DNA of 64,000 bases from Nocardioides pantholopis (GCF_003710085.1 NZ_CP033324.1:1488001-1552000), one strand, 5' to 3'; shown: positions 1 to 8,876, numbered from the stretch's first letter. Numbers and translations are program-made. The notes: generated from the letters alone by a model not told the origin.

Positions 1-620
1 CGATGGAGCCCGGCCTGGTCAAGGACGACCGGATCGTGGTCGAGAAGGTCAGCTCGTGGGGCGACCGGGGCCCGCGGCGCGGCGACGTCGTGGTCTTCCA
101 GGACCCCGGCGACTGGCTGCTCCCCGAGCCCGCGCCCGGTGCGCTCGGCCGGGCCCTGGAGAAGGTCGGCCTGCGTCCCGGCGGCGGGCACCTGGTGAAG
201 CGGGTGGTCGGCGTCGCCGGCGACGTCGTCGTCTGCTGCGACGACCGCGGCCGGATCTCGGTCAACGGCGAGCCGCTCGACGAGTCCGGCTACACCCGCC
301 TCGACGGCGCCCCATGCGCGGGCCCGATGACCCGCACCTGCTCCTGGTCGGCCGGACCGGTGCCTGCGGGCCATCTTTTCGTCATGGGCGACCACCGCAG
401 CAACTCCGACGACTCGACCATGCACTTGTGCCCCGAGACCGGAGCCGAGACCGGAACCGGGACCGGCGCCGGGTGCGCGCCGGGTGAGGAGTTCGTTCCC
501 GCCGACCTGGTGGTCGGCCGGGTGGTCGCGCTGGCCTGGCCGGCCGGGCACGCGCGGCTCCTGCACCGACCGGGGACCTTCGACGCCGTCCCCGACGCCC
601 CGGAGGCACCCCGTGAGTGA
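1..620 (+). CDS. lepB: Signal peptidase I, 5' end missing
   Basis: Membrane-bound serine/lysine protease that removes signal peptides from Sec- and Tat-exported proteins. The window opens inside the gene. The first complete codon is the Met of the Ser-Met-Glu-Pro box, and the two bases before it (CG) fit a TCG serine codon, so the catalytic Ser sits on the left edge and the membrane anchor is outside. Counting from that Met, the general-base Lys is residue 66 in KRVVGVAGD, and GDHRSNSDDS (129-138) is the conserved C-terminal box. Residues 142-160 are a Glu/Thr/Gly-rich insert just after that box. The 3' end overlaps rnhB by 8 bp, so the two are probably co-translated. Confidence 0.93.
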   Translation, partial: MEPGLVKDDRIVVEKVSSWGDRGPRRGDVVVFQDPGDWLLPEPAPGALGRALEKVGLRPGGGHLVKRVVGVAGDVVVCCDDRGRISVNGEPLDESGYTRLDGAPCAGPMTRTCSWSAGPVPAGHLFVMGDHRSNSDDSTMHLCPETGAETGTGTGAGCAPGEEFVPADLVVGRVVALAWPAGHARLLHRPGTFDAVPDAPEAPRE

Positions 621-1290
621 GCTGCCCCGCGGCGCCGCGGTCCGGCGCGACGCCGGGCTCTACGGCTACGAGCGCGCGCTGCGCCGCCACGGCATCGAGC
701 CCGTCGCCGGGGTGGACGAGGCCGGCCGCGGCGCCTGTGCGGGCCCGCTGGTGGCCGGGGCCGCGATCCTGCCCGCCGGCAAGGCCGGCATCGTGCCGGG
801 GCTGGCCGACTCCAAGCTGCTCACCGCGAAGGCCCGCGAGCGGTGCTACGACGAGGTCGTGCGCCGCGCCGTGGCCTGGTCGGTGGTGGTGGTCTCCCAC
901 GAGGAGTGCGACCGGCTGGGGATGCACGTGGCCAACGTGGAGGCGCTGCGCCGCGCGGTCGCGCTGCTCGACGTGCCCCCGGCGTACGTGCTCACCGACG
1001 GGTTCCCCGTCGACGGCCTCGGCGTGCCCGGCCTGGCCGTCTGGAAGGGCGACCGGGTGGCCGCCTGCATCGCGGCGGCCTCGGTGCTCGCGAAGGTGAC
1101 CCGGGACCGGATCATGGCCGAGCTCGACACCGCGTGGCCGGCGTACGACTTCAAGACCCACAAGGGCTACATCACCGACGTGCACACGGCGGCGCTGCTC
1201 GAGCACGGACCCTCGCCGGTGCACCGGATGCGGTTCGTCAACGTGCGCCGCGCCGCCGGGCTGGAGACGCCGCTAGAGTCGAGCGCGTGA
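613..1290 (+). CDS. rnhB: Ribonuclease HII
   Basis: Endonuclease that cuts the RNA strand of RNA-DNA hybrids and starts removal of misincorporated ribonucleotides. The 225-residue protein has GVDEAGRG at 33-40 with the acidic pair Asp35-Glu36, the DSKLL motif near 66, LTDG with Asp129, and ASVLAKVTRD near 156, all typical of RNase HII. The GTG at 613, inside the end of lepB, gives the normal family N-terminus. An in-frame upstream start at 484 would add 43 residues read from lepB sequence and is rejected. Confidence 0.95.
   Translation: MSELPRGAAVRRDAGLYGYERALRRHGIEPVAGVDEAGRGACAGPLVAGAAILPAGKAGIVPGLADSKLLTAKARERCYDEVVRRAVAWSVVVVSHEECDRLGMHVANVEALRRAVALLDVPPAYVLTDGFPVDGLGVPGLAVWKGDRVAACIAAASVLAKVTRDRIMAELDTAWPAYDFKTHKGYITDVHTAALLEHGPSPVHRMRFVNVRRAAGLETPLESSA
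1274..1279 (+). promoter_or_regulatory. -10 box (TAGAGT) for DUF2469 gene
   Basis: TAGAGT ends 7 nt before the GTG at 1287. This is the spacing expected if transcription starts on the start codon, so the gene can be made as a leaderless mRNA from inside the 3' end of rnhB. Confidence 0.5.
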
Positions 1291-1598
1291 GCGCCGAGGA
1301 CCTCGAGAAGTACGAGACCGAGATGGAGCTGACGCTCTATCGCGAGTACCGCGACGTCGTCGGCATCTTCAAGTACGTCGTGGAGACCGACCGGCGCTTC
1401 TACCTGTGCAACCAGGTCGACGTGAAGGCCCGCACCGAGGCGGGCGAGGTCTTCTTCGAGGTCTCGATGAGCGACGCCTGGGTCTGGGACATGTACCGCC
1501 CGGCCCGGTTCGCGAAGAACGTCAAGGTGCTCACGTTCAAGGACGTCAACGTCGAGGAGCTCCAGCCCTCCGAGATCGACCCGCCCAAGCCCTCCTGA
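1287..1598 (+). CDS. DUF2469 family protein
   Basis: A 103-residue acidic protein beginning MSAEDLEKYETEMELTLYRE and containing FFEVSMSDAWVWDMYRPARF. This is the conserved actinobacterial DUF2469 family, nearly always found directly behind rnhB. No biochemical function is assigned. The GTG start overlaps the rnhB stop in a 4-bp GTGA junction, so it can be translationally coupled, and it also has its own leaderless-type -10 at 1274. No signal peptide or membrane segment is visible, so it is probably cytosolic. Confidence 0.88.
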   Translation: MSAEDLEKYETEMELTLYREYRDVVGIFKYVVETDRRFYLCNQVDVKARTEAGEVFFEVSMSDAWVWDMYRPARFAKNVKVLTFKDVNVEELQPSEIDPPKPS

Positions 1599-1644
1599 CG
1601 CGGCTCGGGCCACCTGCCGTCCACAGGCGGGGCCCGCTGACTGC

Positions 1645-1653
1645 TTGTCCACA
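1645..1653. promoter_or_regulatory. DnaA-box-like sequence
   Basis: TTGTCCACA matches the actinobacterial form of the DnaA box. A weaker relative (CCGTCCACA) lies 29 bp upstream at 1616-1624. Both are in the 120-bp gap before yraN. Their function is not shown by the sequence. Confidence 0.35.
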
Positions 1654-1718
1654 GGTGGCGTCGCGGCCGCCCCGGGCGTCGGCACCGTCCCCGACGCTGG
1701 CCTCCAGGAGGTCAGCCG

Positions 1719-2087
1719 ATGACGACGACTGCAGCACACCGCCAGGCCCTCGGCCGCTACGGGGAGTCCCTCGCGGCCCGCCACCTCACCGCGGGCGGGA
1801 TGATCCTGCTCGACCGCAACTGGCGCTGCGAGGTCGGTGAGCTCGACCTGGTACTGCGCGACGGCCACGTGCTCGTGGCCTGCGAGGTCAAGACCCGGTC
1901 CAGCACCGGGTGCGGCGTCCCGCACGAGGCCGTGGACGCCACCCGCCTCGACCGCCTGCGCCGGCTCGCGGAGCGCTGGCGCGAGGCCCACGGGCTGGGT
2001 CCGGTCGAGGTCCGCGTCGACCTGGTCGCGGTGCTGCGCCCGCCGCGCGGGCCCTCGGTGCTCGACCACGTGGTGGGGGTCGGCTGA
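1719..2087 (+). CDS. YraN/UPF0102 family putative endonuclease
   Basis: A 122-residue protein of the restriction-endonuclease-like fold. It has the family elements GRYGESLAARHL (12-23), GELDLVLRDG and VACEVKTRS; the Asp and the Glu-x-Lys correspond to the PD-(D/E)XK metal-binding core. The family is associated with recombination and natural transformation, but the substrate is unknown. A strong Shine-Dalgarno (AGGAGG, 1706-1711) sits 7 nt before the ATG. The stop overlaps the comM start by one base, so yraN, comM and dprA form one tightly packed operon. Confidence 0.9.
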   Translation: MTTTAAHRQALGRYGESLAARHLTAGGMILLDRNWRCEVGELDLVLRDGHVLVACEVKTRSSTGCGVPHEAVDATRLDRLRRLAERWREAHGLGPVEVRVDLVAVLRPPRGPSVLDHVVGVG

Positions 2088-3688
2088 TGCCGTTCGCCAC
2101 CGCCCGCACGGTCTCGCTGCGGGGCGCCCTGGGCCACCTGATCGACGTGCAGAGCGACGTCTCGCCGGGGATGGTCGGCACCACCCTGGTGGGGCGCCCC
2201 GACGTCTCGCTCAACGAGTCCCGGGACCGCTGCCGGATGGCGATCATCAACTCGGGGCTGACCTGGCCCGCGACCAAGCGGATCACGGTACTGCTCTCAC
2301 CGGCCCACCTGCTCAAGAGCGGCACCCACTTCGACCTGGCGATCGCTGTGTCGGTCCTGGCGGCCGACGGGCGGATCCCGGGCGCCGCGCTCGACGGCGT
2401 CGCGTTTCTCGGCGAGCTCAGCCTCGACGGGGGACTGCGCCCCGCGACCGGCGTCCTGCCGATGGTCCTCGCCGCCGCCGACCGCGGGATCCGCCAGGTC
2501 TTCGTGCCCGAGCCCCAGGCGCGGGAGGCCGCGATGGTGCCCGGCATGGCGGTGCTCGGCGTCCGGTCGCTGGGGCAGGTGGTCGCCCTGCTGCGCGGCG
2601 ACGAGGTGCCGGAGGCGGCGCCGGTGGCCGCGTCCTCGAGCAGCCGGCTGCTCTCCTGGCGCGGCGAGGACCGCCTGGAGGAGGTGGACCTCGCCGACCT
2701 GATCGGCCTGGACGACGCCCGCTTCGCCGTGGAGGTCGCGGCCGCCGGCGGCCACCACCTGCTGCTCTCGGGCCCGAAAGGGTCCGGCAAGACCAGCATC
2801 GCCGAGCGGATCCCGACGATCCTGCCCGATCTCGACGCCGAGGAGGCCCTCGAGCTCACCGCCCTGCACTCGCTGGCCGGGGTGCTGGACCCGGCCGAGG
2901 GAATGCTGGTGCGGCCCCCGTTCGTCGCGCCGCACCACGACGCCAGCAAGGCCAGCCTGATCGGCGGCGGGTCCGGCCAGGTGCGTCCGGGAGCGGTGAG
3001 CCTGGCCCACGCCGGCGTCCTGTTCCTCGACGAGTTCCCGTTGTTCCGCCACGACGTGATCGAGGCGCTGCGCCAGCCGCTGGAGAACGGCGAGGTGGTG
3101 ATCGCGCGCACCGACGAGCAGGTCCGGCTGCCGGCGCGGGGAATGGTCGTCCTGGCCTGCAACCCCTGCCCCTGCGGCGAGTTCACGGCGGACGCCCGCA
3201 GCAACCGCTGCCAGTGCCTGGAGGTGAAGCGCCGTGACTACCGCCGCAAGATCACCGGCCCGGTCGGCGACCGGGTCGACGTGGTGCGCCACGTCGAGGC
3301 ACATCGGCCGCACGAGGGGCGCGACCCGTTCGCGTGCCGGGAGTCCTCGGCGGCGGTGCGCGAGCGCGTGGCGGCGGCGCGGGCCCGTCAGGCCGCCCGG
3401 TACGCCGGCTGCCCGTGGCGCCTCAACGCCCAGGTGCCGAGCGCCGTCCTGCGGGAGCGGTGGCCGTGGACCGACGAGGGCCGGGAGGTCGTGGACCGGC
3501 AGGTCTACGACGGCCGGCTGACCTCCCGTGGCGCGGTGCGGGTGCACCGGCTCGCGATGACGCTGCTCGACCTCGCCGCTCCCGGCAGCGACGAGGTCCG
3601 GCCCGGAGCGGCACAGGCCGTGGTCGCGCTCCAGCTGCGGACCGGTGAGCCGCTGGCGCTGGCGACGCTGCGGGAGCGGGCCGGATGA
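2087..3688 (+). CDS. comM: ComM/YifB family Mg-chelatase-like AAA ATPase
   Basis: Hexameric AAA+ helicase family protein; in naturally transformable bacteria ComM drives branch migration of integrating single-stranded DNA. The 533-residue protein starts at the ATG overlapping the yraN stop. The N-terminal ChlI-like domain contains the conserved SLNESRDRCRMAIINSGL segment. Walker A GPKGSGKTS is near residue 228, Walker B VLFLDEF near 310, and a Cys-rich NPCPCGEF element near 362. It overlaps dprA by 4 bp (ATGA). Lying between yraN and dprA it belongs to a DNA uptake/recombination cassette, although competence is not otherwise shown here. Confidence 0.93.
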   Translation: MPFATARTVSLRGALGHLIDVQSDVSPGMVGTTLVGRPDVSLNESRDRCRMAIINSGLTWPATKRITVLLSPAHLLKSGTHFDLAIAVSVLAADGRIPGAALDGVAFLGELSLDGGLRPATGVLPMVLAAADRGIRQVFVPEPQAREAAMVPGMAVLGVRSLGQVVALLRGDEVPEAAPVAASSSSRLLSWRGEDRLEEVDLADLIGLDDARFAVEVAAAGGHHLLLSGPKGSGKTSIAERIPTILPDLDAEEALELTALHSLAGVLDPAEGMLVRPPFVAPHHDASKASLIGGGSGQVRPGAVSLAHAGVLFLDEFPLFRHDVIEALRQPLENGEVVIARTDEQVRLPARGMVVLACNPCPCGEFTADARSNRCQCLEVKRRDYRRKITGPVGDRVDVVRHVEAHRPHEGRDPFACRESSAAVRERVAAARARQAARYAGCPWRLNAQVPSAVLRERWPWTDEGREVVDRQVYDGRLTSRGAVRVHRLAMTLLDLAAPGSDEVRPGAAQAVVALQLRTGEPLALATLRERAG

Positions 3689-4827
3689 GCGGGACCGCGG
3701 ACGGTGCCGACCGGGTGGCGCGCGCGGCGCTCTCGCGGCTCACCGAGCCCGGGGACCCCCGGGTCGCGGCCCTGGTCGCGGAGCTCGGGGCCGAGGAGGT
3801 CTACGCCCATGCCCGGGCCGGACGGGACCTGCACGGCCTGCTGCCCGAGCTCGCGGTGCGGCTGCCCGGGTGCGGCCCGGACCGCGAGCTGGCGCGGGCC
3901 CACGAGCTCGGCATCCGGTTCGTGGTCCCCGGGGACTCCGAGTGGCCCGCCTCGCTCGCGGACCTGGCGGCGATCGAGCCGCTCCAGGCCCTCGGCGGCG
4001 CGCCTCTCGGGCTCTGGGTCCGCGGGCCGCTGCGGTTGGACCAGCTGGGCCGCTCCGTCGCCGTGGTCGGCTCCCGGTCGGCCACGACCTACGGCGGCGC
4101 GGTCGCCTCCGACCTCGCCGCGACCGCCGCCCGGGAGGGCCTGTGCGTGGTGTCCGGGGCCGCGTTCGGCATCGACCAGGCAGCGCACCGCGGCGCGGTG
4201 GCGGCCGGAGGTGCCAGCGTCGCGGTGCTGGCCTGCGGGGCGGACCGGATCTATCCCGCCGCGCACCGCCAGCTGCTGGACTTCCTGGCGCGCGAGGGTG
4301 CGGTGGTCTCCGAGGCGGCGCTGGGCGGCGCGCCCACCCGGGTCCGGTTCCTCAGCCGCAACCGCCTGATCGCCGCCCTCACCCAGGGCACGGTGGTGGT
4401 CGAGGCGGCCGTGCGCAGCGGAGCCCTCAACACCGCCAACTGGGCCGCTCGCCTGCACCGGCACCTGATGGGCGTGCCGGGCCCGGTCACCAGCGCCCCC
4501 TCGGCGGGTGTCCACCAGCTGATCCGCACCGGTGCGGCGACGCTGGTGACCAGTGGGCAGGAGGTGCTCGAGGTGCTCGGCACCGCGGGGGAGCACCTCC
4601 TGGACGAGCCCCGCGGCCGGGAGCGCTCCCGCGACCGGCTCAGCCGCCGCCACCAGCGGGTCCTCGAGGCGGTGCCGCTCGCCCGCGGCGCGGGCGCGGA
4701 CTCCGTGGCCCGCACCGCCGGGCTGAGTCTGCTGGAGGTCAGCTCCGCCCTGGCGGCCCTGCAGCGCAGCGGGTACGTCGACCAGGACGAGGACGGGTGG
4801 CGGCTCGCCGCCCTCGCTCACGACTGA
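3685..4827 (+). CDS. dprA: DNA-processing protein DprA
   Basis: DprA binds incoming single-stranded DNA and loads RecA during transformation. The 380-residue protein has the Rossmann-like core from about residue 127, with VVGSRSATTYGG, VVSGAAFGIDQAAHRGA and VLACGADRIYP, followed by LSRNRLIAAL and VVEAAVRSGALNTANWA. A C-terminal winged-helix-like region (about 310-380) ends the protein. It starts in an ATGA overlap with comM. Many non-competent actinobacteria keep this gene, so a general recombination role is equally possible. Confidence 0.94.
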   Translation: MSGTADGADRVARAALSRLTEPGDPRVAALVAELGAEEVYAHARAGRDLHGLLPELAVRLPGCGPDRELARAHELGIRFVVPGDSEWPASLADLAAIEPLQALGGAPLGLWVRGPLRLDQLGRSVAVVGSRSATTYGGAVASDLAATAAREGLCVVSGAAFGIDQAAHRGAVAAGGASVAVLACGADRIYPAAHRQLLDFLAREGAVVSEAALGGAPTRVRFLSRNRLIAALTQGTVVVEAAVRSGALNTANWAARLHRHLMGVPGPVTSAPSAGVHQLIRTGAATLVTSGQEVLEVLGTAGEHLLDEPRGRERSRDRLSRRHQRVLEAVPLARGAGADSVARTAGLSLLEVSSALAALQRSGYVDQDEDGWRLAALAHD

Positions 4828-4843
4828 GGCGACCCGGGCTTCC

Positions 4844-4849
4844 TAGACT
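4844..4849 (+). promoter_or_regulatory. -10 box (TAGACT) for xerC
   Basis: TAGACT ends 6 nt before the GTG at 4856 with no Shine-Dalgarno between, indicating a leaderless xerC transcript. Confidence 0.55.
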
Positions 4850-4855
4850 CCGCAT

Positions 4856-5821
4856 GTGTCCGAGTCCCCAGTGCCTGCCGACCCGCCGGACGCCCCCGAG
4901 CAGCCCGAGCTCCCCGAGCCGATGGCGCGGCTGCTGGGGGAGTACGAGCGGCACCTGGTCTCCGAGCGCGACCTGACTCCCCACACCGTGCGGGCCTACG
5001 TGGCCGACATCGCCGGCCTGCTCGAGCACGCCGCCCGGCTCGGCGGCACCGACGCGGGCCAGCTCGAACTCCGCACGCTGCGCAGCTGGCTGGCCAAGCA
5101 GCAGACCCTGGGCCGCTCCCGGACGACGCTGGCCCGCCGGGCCACCGCGGCCCGGGTCTTCACGGCCTGGCTGACCCGCACCGGCCGGCTGCCGGCCGAC
5201 GTCGGTGCCAGCCTCGGCTCGCCCAAGGCGCACAGCCAGCTGCCCGCGGTGCTGCGGGCCGACGAGGCGCGCGACCTGATCACCCGGGCGACGGAGCTGG
5301 CCGACGACGGCAGCGCCACCGGGCTGCGCGACGTCGCGATGCTCGAGCTCCTCTACGCCACCGGGATCCGGGTGGGAGAGCTGGTCGGACTCGACGTCGA
5401 CGACCTGGACCACGACCGGTCGGTGCTCCGGGTGCTGGGCAAGGGACGCAAGGAGCGGACCGTGCCGTTCGGCCGGCCCGCTGCCCGGGCGCTGCAGTTC
5501 TGGCTGCGCCAGGGGCGGCCGCAGCTGCTCCGGGCCGGCTCCGGTCCGGCGCTGTTCCTCGGGGCCCGCGGCGGTCGCATCGACCAGCGGGCGGTGCGCA
5601 CCCTGGTGCATCGCCGGATCGCCGAGGTGCCCGGAGCCCCCGACATCGGACCGCACGGGCTGCGGCACAGCGCCGCCACCCACCTGCTCGAGGGTGGCGC
5701 GGACCTCCGCTCGGTCCAGGAGCTCCTCGGCCACGCCTCCCTGGCCACCACCCAGCGCTACACCCACGTGACCACCGACCGGCTGCGGCGGGCCTATCGG
5801 CAGGCCCACCCCCGCGCCTGA
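4856..5821 (+). CDS. xerC: Tyrosine recombinase XerC
   Basis: Site-specific recombinase that, with XerD, resolves chromosome dimers at dif. The 321-residue protein has an N-terminal SAM-like DNA-binding domain (about 20-115) and a C-terminal catalytic domain with the expected residues: Arg in [10 protein letters not shown] near 171, Lys in [24 protein letters not shown] with His and Arg, LGHASL with His, and the nucleophile Tyr302 in [11 protein letters not shown] 4856 is chosen because of the -10 at 4844. The 3' end overlaps the converging M23 gene by 28 bp. Confidence 0.93.
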   Translation: MSESPVPADPPDAPEQPELPEPMARLLGEYERHLVSERDLTPHTVRAYVADIAGLLEHAARLGGTDAGQLELRTLRSWLAKQQTLGRSRTTLARRATAARVFTAWLTRTGRLPADVGASLGSPKAHSQLPAVLRADEARDLITRATELADDGSATGLRDVAMLELLYATGIRVGELVGLDVDDLDHDRSVLRVLGKGRKERTVPFGRPAARALQFWLRQGRPQLLRAGSGPALFLGARGGRIDQRAVRTLVHRRIAEVPGAPDIGPHGLRHSAATHLLEGGADLRSVQELLGHASLATTQRYTHVTTDRLRRAYRQAHPRA

Positions 5822-6501
5822 GGGCCCGGGAGGGCACACGTCGGCGGCCCGGCGAGGGCGGCGGCCCGCGCGAGCAGGAAGGGCTCCGGCCAGGGCAGCG
5901 GTGCGCCGGGCCGCGTCGACTCGGCACCACGCCCGCCGACCGGCTCGGCGCGCCAGAGCGGGAGGAGCCGCACCGGCCCGCCGCCGACCAGCCGCAGCGG
6001 GTCCAGGTAGGTGCGCTCGCCCTCGATCCAGCCCCAGTGCAGGCAGGCGGCGGGCGGGCAGTGGGACCCGGCGTACTCCAGGGACCCCAGCCGGGCGCCG
6101 GCGCCGACGGCGTCGCCGACGGCCACCGACGCCGCCACCGGCTCGTACGTCGTGCGCGTGGAGCCGTGGTCGACGACGACCACGCCTCGCCCGGCCAGCC
6201 TGGCTGCGAACGTGACGGTCCCGGGCAGGGCGGCGCGGACCGGCTGCCCCGGTCGGCCACGGAGGTCCACGCCGCGGTGGCCCGCACCCCAGGGGTCGCT
6301 CGGCGGGTCGAAGCCGGCGACCACCGGGGGCTCGGGGACCAGCGGCCACACGCCCACGGGGTCGGTCTCGTCCGCGCTCGCCGCGACCGGCACCGCTGCG
6401 GTCAGGGCGAGGCCGAGCACCAGGCCCGCGAGGCCGGCTCGGAGGCGACCCGCGGGGCGGCCGGACCGTCTGCGGGACCGGATGCGTGGGGATCGGGGCA
6501 T
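5794..6501 (-). CDS. Secreted M23/LytM-domain protein with altered active site
   Basis: A 235-residue exported protein. The N-terminus has a basic Arg-rich stretch and a hydrophobic segment ending VPVAASA, consistent with a cleaved signal peptide. The LytM domain shows [14 protein letters not shown], the first zinc-binding element (His and Asp). Where active lysostaphin-type enzymes have His-x-His, this protein has CLHWGW, so the first His is replaced by Cys. It may be a non-catalytic regulator of amidases or a variant peptidase. The ATG at 6501 is preferred over an upstream start because the signal peptide then begins normally. It is divergent from rpsB, as in other actinobacteria. Confidence 0.82.
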   Translation of the reverse strand: MPRSPRIRSRRRSGRPAGRLRAGLAGLVLGLALTAAVPVAASADETDPVGVWPLVPEPPVVAGFDPPSDPWGAGHRGVDLRGRPGQPVRAALPGTVTFAARLAGRGVVVVDHGSTRTTYEPVAASVAVGDAVGAGARLGSLEYAGSHCPPAACLHWGWIEGERTYLDPLRLVGGGPVRLLPLWRAEPVGGRGAESTRPGAPLPWPEPFLLARAAALAGPPTCALPGPQARGWACR

Positions 6502-6675
6502 GGCAGAGAGCCTGGCCCGGCGCGCCCGCCCGGGCGGCCGTCGGTCGCCCGGCTGGGGACGGGGCCTGCGCGAGACGCGGTTGTGGACGGCGACCGGCCC
6601 GCCGCCCACCGCACGAGGAGCCGGTCCGCGAGCCGGGACCGGGAGCGCAATTGGCCCACCGGGCCGCCGGTCGCG

Positions 6676-6681
6676 TAGGCT
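6676..6681 (+). promoter_or_regulatory. Probable rpsB promoter -10 (TAGGCT)
   Basis: TAGGCT lies about 270 bp before rpsB with a TTGGCC at 6651 that could serve as a -35 (19-bp spacer, longer than usual). Transcription from here would give a leader of about 260 nt. Confidence 0.45.
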
Positions 6682-6686
6682 GACCG

Positions 6687-6716
6687 ATGCAGTCGGTGTG
6701 TCCGCACCCCGGCTGA
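6687..6716 (+). CDS. Possible 9-codon leader peptide in the rpsB leader
   Basis: ATG 5 nt behind the TAGGCT -10, reading MQSVCPHPG and stop. The arrangement resembles the leaderless genes of this window, so the transcript would start with a translatable mini-ORF. Nothing else supports translation. It may be chance in a 260-nt leader. Confidence 0.2.
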   Translation: MQSVCPHPG

Positions 6717-6740
6717 CATCGCACGTCGGCTCTCCGCGAC

Positions 6741-6760
6741 GGGGCCCTCCTCCGGGCCCC
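6741..6760 (+). other. Hairpin in rpsB leader
   Basis: Perfect 7-bp stem GGGGCCC/GGGCCCC with a 6-nt loop, about 190 nt before rpsB. No U-run follows. It could be a structural part of an S2-responsive leader or a weak attenuator. Confidence 0.4.
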
Positions 6761-6950
6761 GGCTCCTCGCGGGCGACGACCCTCGGTCCCGGAACCTCGG
6801 GTGGGGTCGCGCGCAGGCGTCAGGGCGACCGGCACCCGTCGGCTCGCACGGAACTGAAAACAGCCGGAGACACCCCCGGTGCGTCCTCCTGCGCGAGCAG
6901 GTCAAGGGCCACGGCACGGTGGGTGCCTCCACACAGGAGAAGAGAACCTC

Positions 6951-7943
6951 ATGGCAGTCGTGACCATGCGCCAGCTCCTCGAGAGCGGCGTCCACTTCGG
7001 ACACCAGACCCGTCGCTGGAACCCGAAGATGAAGCGCTTCATCATGACCGAGCGCAACGGCATCTACATCATCGACCTGCAGCAGTCGCTGGCCTACATC
7101 GACCGCTCCTACGCCTTCATCAAGGAGACGGTCGCCAAGGGCGGGACGATCATGTTCGTCGGCACCAAGAAGCAGGCGCAGGAGGCGATCGCCGAGCAGG
7201 CGACCCGCGTCGGCATGCCGTACGTCAACCAGCGCTGGCTCGGTGGAATGCTCACCAACTTCCAGACGGTGCACCAGCGGATCAACCGGCTCAAGGAGCT
7301 CGACGAGCTGGACTTCGACAACGTCGCCGCCTCGGGCCGCACCAAGAAGGAGCTCCTCCAGATGCGTCGCGAGCGCGACAAGCTGGAGAAGACCCTGGGC
7401 GGCATCCGCGAGATGGGCCGCACCCCGTCGGCGGTGTGGATCGTCGACACCAAGAAGGAGCACCTCGCCGTCGAGGAGGCGCGCAAGCTCCGGATCCCGA
7501 TCATCGGCATCCTGGACACCAACTGCGACCCCGACGAGGTCGACTTCCCGATCCCGGGCAACGACGACGCGATCCGCGCCGTCGGCCTGCTCACCCGCGT
7601 GATCGCCGACGCGGTCGCCGAGGGCCTGATCTCCCGCTCCGGGGCGAAGACCGGTGAGGGCGAGACCGCCGCTCCGGCCGAGCCCCTCGCCGAGTGGGAG
7701 CGCGAGCTCCTGACCGGCGACGCGGAGAAGGCTGCCGAGACCGCGACCGGAGCCTCGACCGAGGACGGCGCCGCGGCCTCCGAGGCCACCGGCGCCTCCA
7801 CCGAGGGTGCGGAGGCGGCCCAGGTCGCCGAGGCCGCCGAGCCGGCTCCCGAGGCCCAGGCTGCTCCCGAGGCCGAGGCTGCTCCCGAGGCCGAGGCTGC
7901 TCCCGAGGCCGCTGAGCCCGCCGCGGACCAGGCCAAGGCCTGA
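6951..7943 (+). CDS. rpsB: 30S ribosomal protein S2
   Basis: Small-subunit ribosomal protein on the solvent side of the 30S neck. The 330-residue protein starts [20 protein letters not shown], with [30 protein letters not shown] and the C-terminal [21 protein letters not shown]. The S2 fold ends near residue 225. The remaining ~100 residues are an Ala/Glu/Pro-rich tail ending in tandem AAPEAE units, longer than in most S2 proteins. ATG 6951 follows an AGGAGA Shine-Dalgarno; an in-frame start 72 bp upstream lacks S2 homology. tsf follows after 115 bp with an intervening hairpin. Confidence 0.97.
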   Translation: MAVVTMRQLLESGVHFGHQTRRWNPKMKRFIMTERNGIYIIDLQQSLAYIDRSYAFIKETVAKGGTIMFVGTKKQAQEAIAEQATRVGMPYVNQRWLGGMLTNFQTVHQRINRLKELDELDFDNVAASGRTKKELLQMRRERDKLEKTLGGIREMGRTPSAVWIVDTKKEHLAVEEARKLRIPIIGILDTNCDPDEVDFPIPGNDDAIRAVGLLTRVIADAVAEGLISRSGAKTGEGETAAPAEPLAEWERELLTGDAEKAAETATGASTEDGAAASEATGASTEGAEAAQVAEAAEPAPEAQAAPEAEAAPEAEAAPEAAEPAADQAKA

Positions 7944-7962
7944 GCCAGCACCACGCCGCAGC

Positions 7963-7986
7963 GACCGCGGGCCTCGGCCCGCGGTC
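7963..7986 (+). terminator. Hairpin between rpsB and tsf
   Basis: Perfect 10-bp stem (GACCGCGGGC pairing with GCCCGCGGTC) around a CTCG tetraloop, 20 nt after the rpsB stop and lacking a clear U-tract. It probably acts as a partial terminator or mRNA-stabilising element between the two genes. Confidence 0.55.
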
Positions 7987-8058
7987 CGCTGCGCGCCGGG
8001 CCCCGGCCCGTCCCACGCACCACTGACTCCCCCCGACCGGATACAGGGAAGTAGGACC

Positions 8059-8871
8059 ATGGCTAACATCTCTGCCGCCGACGTCAAGAAGCTCCGCGAG
8101 CTCACCGGCGCCGGCATGATGGACTGCAAGAAGGCCCTGACCGAGGCCGATGGCGACTTCGAGAAGGCCGCCGAGCTGCTGCGGATCAAGGGCGGCAAGA
8201 AGATGGCGGAGCGCGCCGCCGAGCGCGAGGCCTCCGCCGGCCTGGTCGCCACCTCCGGTGGCGCGCTGGTCGAGCTGAACTGCGAGACCGACTTCGTGGC
8301 CAAGGGCGAGCAGTTCGTCACCACGGCCCAGAAGATCGCCGACGCCGCGAACGCCGCCCAGGCGGCCGACACCGAGGCGCTCAAGGCGGTCGAGCTCGAC
8401 GGCAAGACCGTCGGCGAGATCGTCGAGGCGCTCGCCGTGTCCATCGGCGAGAAGATCGAGCTGGGCCGGGTTGCCTACTTCGACGGTCCCGTCGTCGTCT
8501 ACCTGCACCGCCGTGCCGCCGACCTGCCGCCGGCCGTCGGCGTGCTGGTGGCCTACGAGGGCGACGAGAACGCCGCCCGGGCCGCCGCCATGCAGGTCGC
8601 CGCGATGCGCCCGAAGTACCTCACCCGCGACGAGGTGCCCGCCGACGTGGTCGCCAAGGAGCGCGAGATCGCCGAGGCCACCTCCCGCGAGGAGGGCAAG
8701 CCCGAGCAGGCGATCGCCAAGATCACCGAGGGGCGCCTCAACGGCTTCTTCAAGGACGTCGTCCTGCTGGAGCAGCCGTCGGTGACCGAGAGCAAGAAGA
8801 ACGTCAAGGCGGTCCTGGACGCGGCCGGCACCACCGTGCGTCGCTTCGCCCGCTTCGAGGTCGGCGCCTGA
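8059..8871 (+). CDS. tsf: Elongation factor Ts
   Basis: Nucleotide exchange factor that regenerates EF-Tu-GTP. The 270-residue protein has the N-terminal UBA-like domain with [20 protein letters not shown] (14-33), the [20 protein letters not shown] element and the core-domain signature [14 protein letters not shown] (about 75-88). Its length matches the actinobacterial family. It starts at the ATG following GGAAGTAGGACC. It lies downstream of rpsB in the universal order and upstream of the pyrH leader region. Confidence 0.97.
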   Translation: MANISAADVKKLRELTGAGMMDCKKALTEADGDFEKAAELLRIKGGKKMAERAAEREASAGLVATSGGALVELNCETDFVAKGEQFVTTAQKIADAANAAQAADTEALKAVELDGKTVGEIVEALAVSIGEKIELGRVAYFDGPVVVYLHRRAADLPPAVGVLVAYEGDENAARAAAMQVAAMRPKYLTRDEVPADVVAKEREIAEATSREEGKPEQAIAKITEGRLNGFFKDVVLLEQPSVTESKKNVKAVLDAAGTTVRRFARFEVGA

Positions 8872-8876
8872 GCCGC

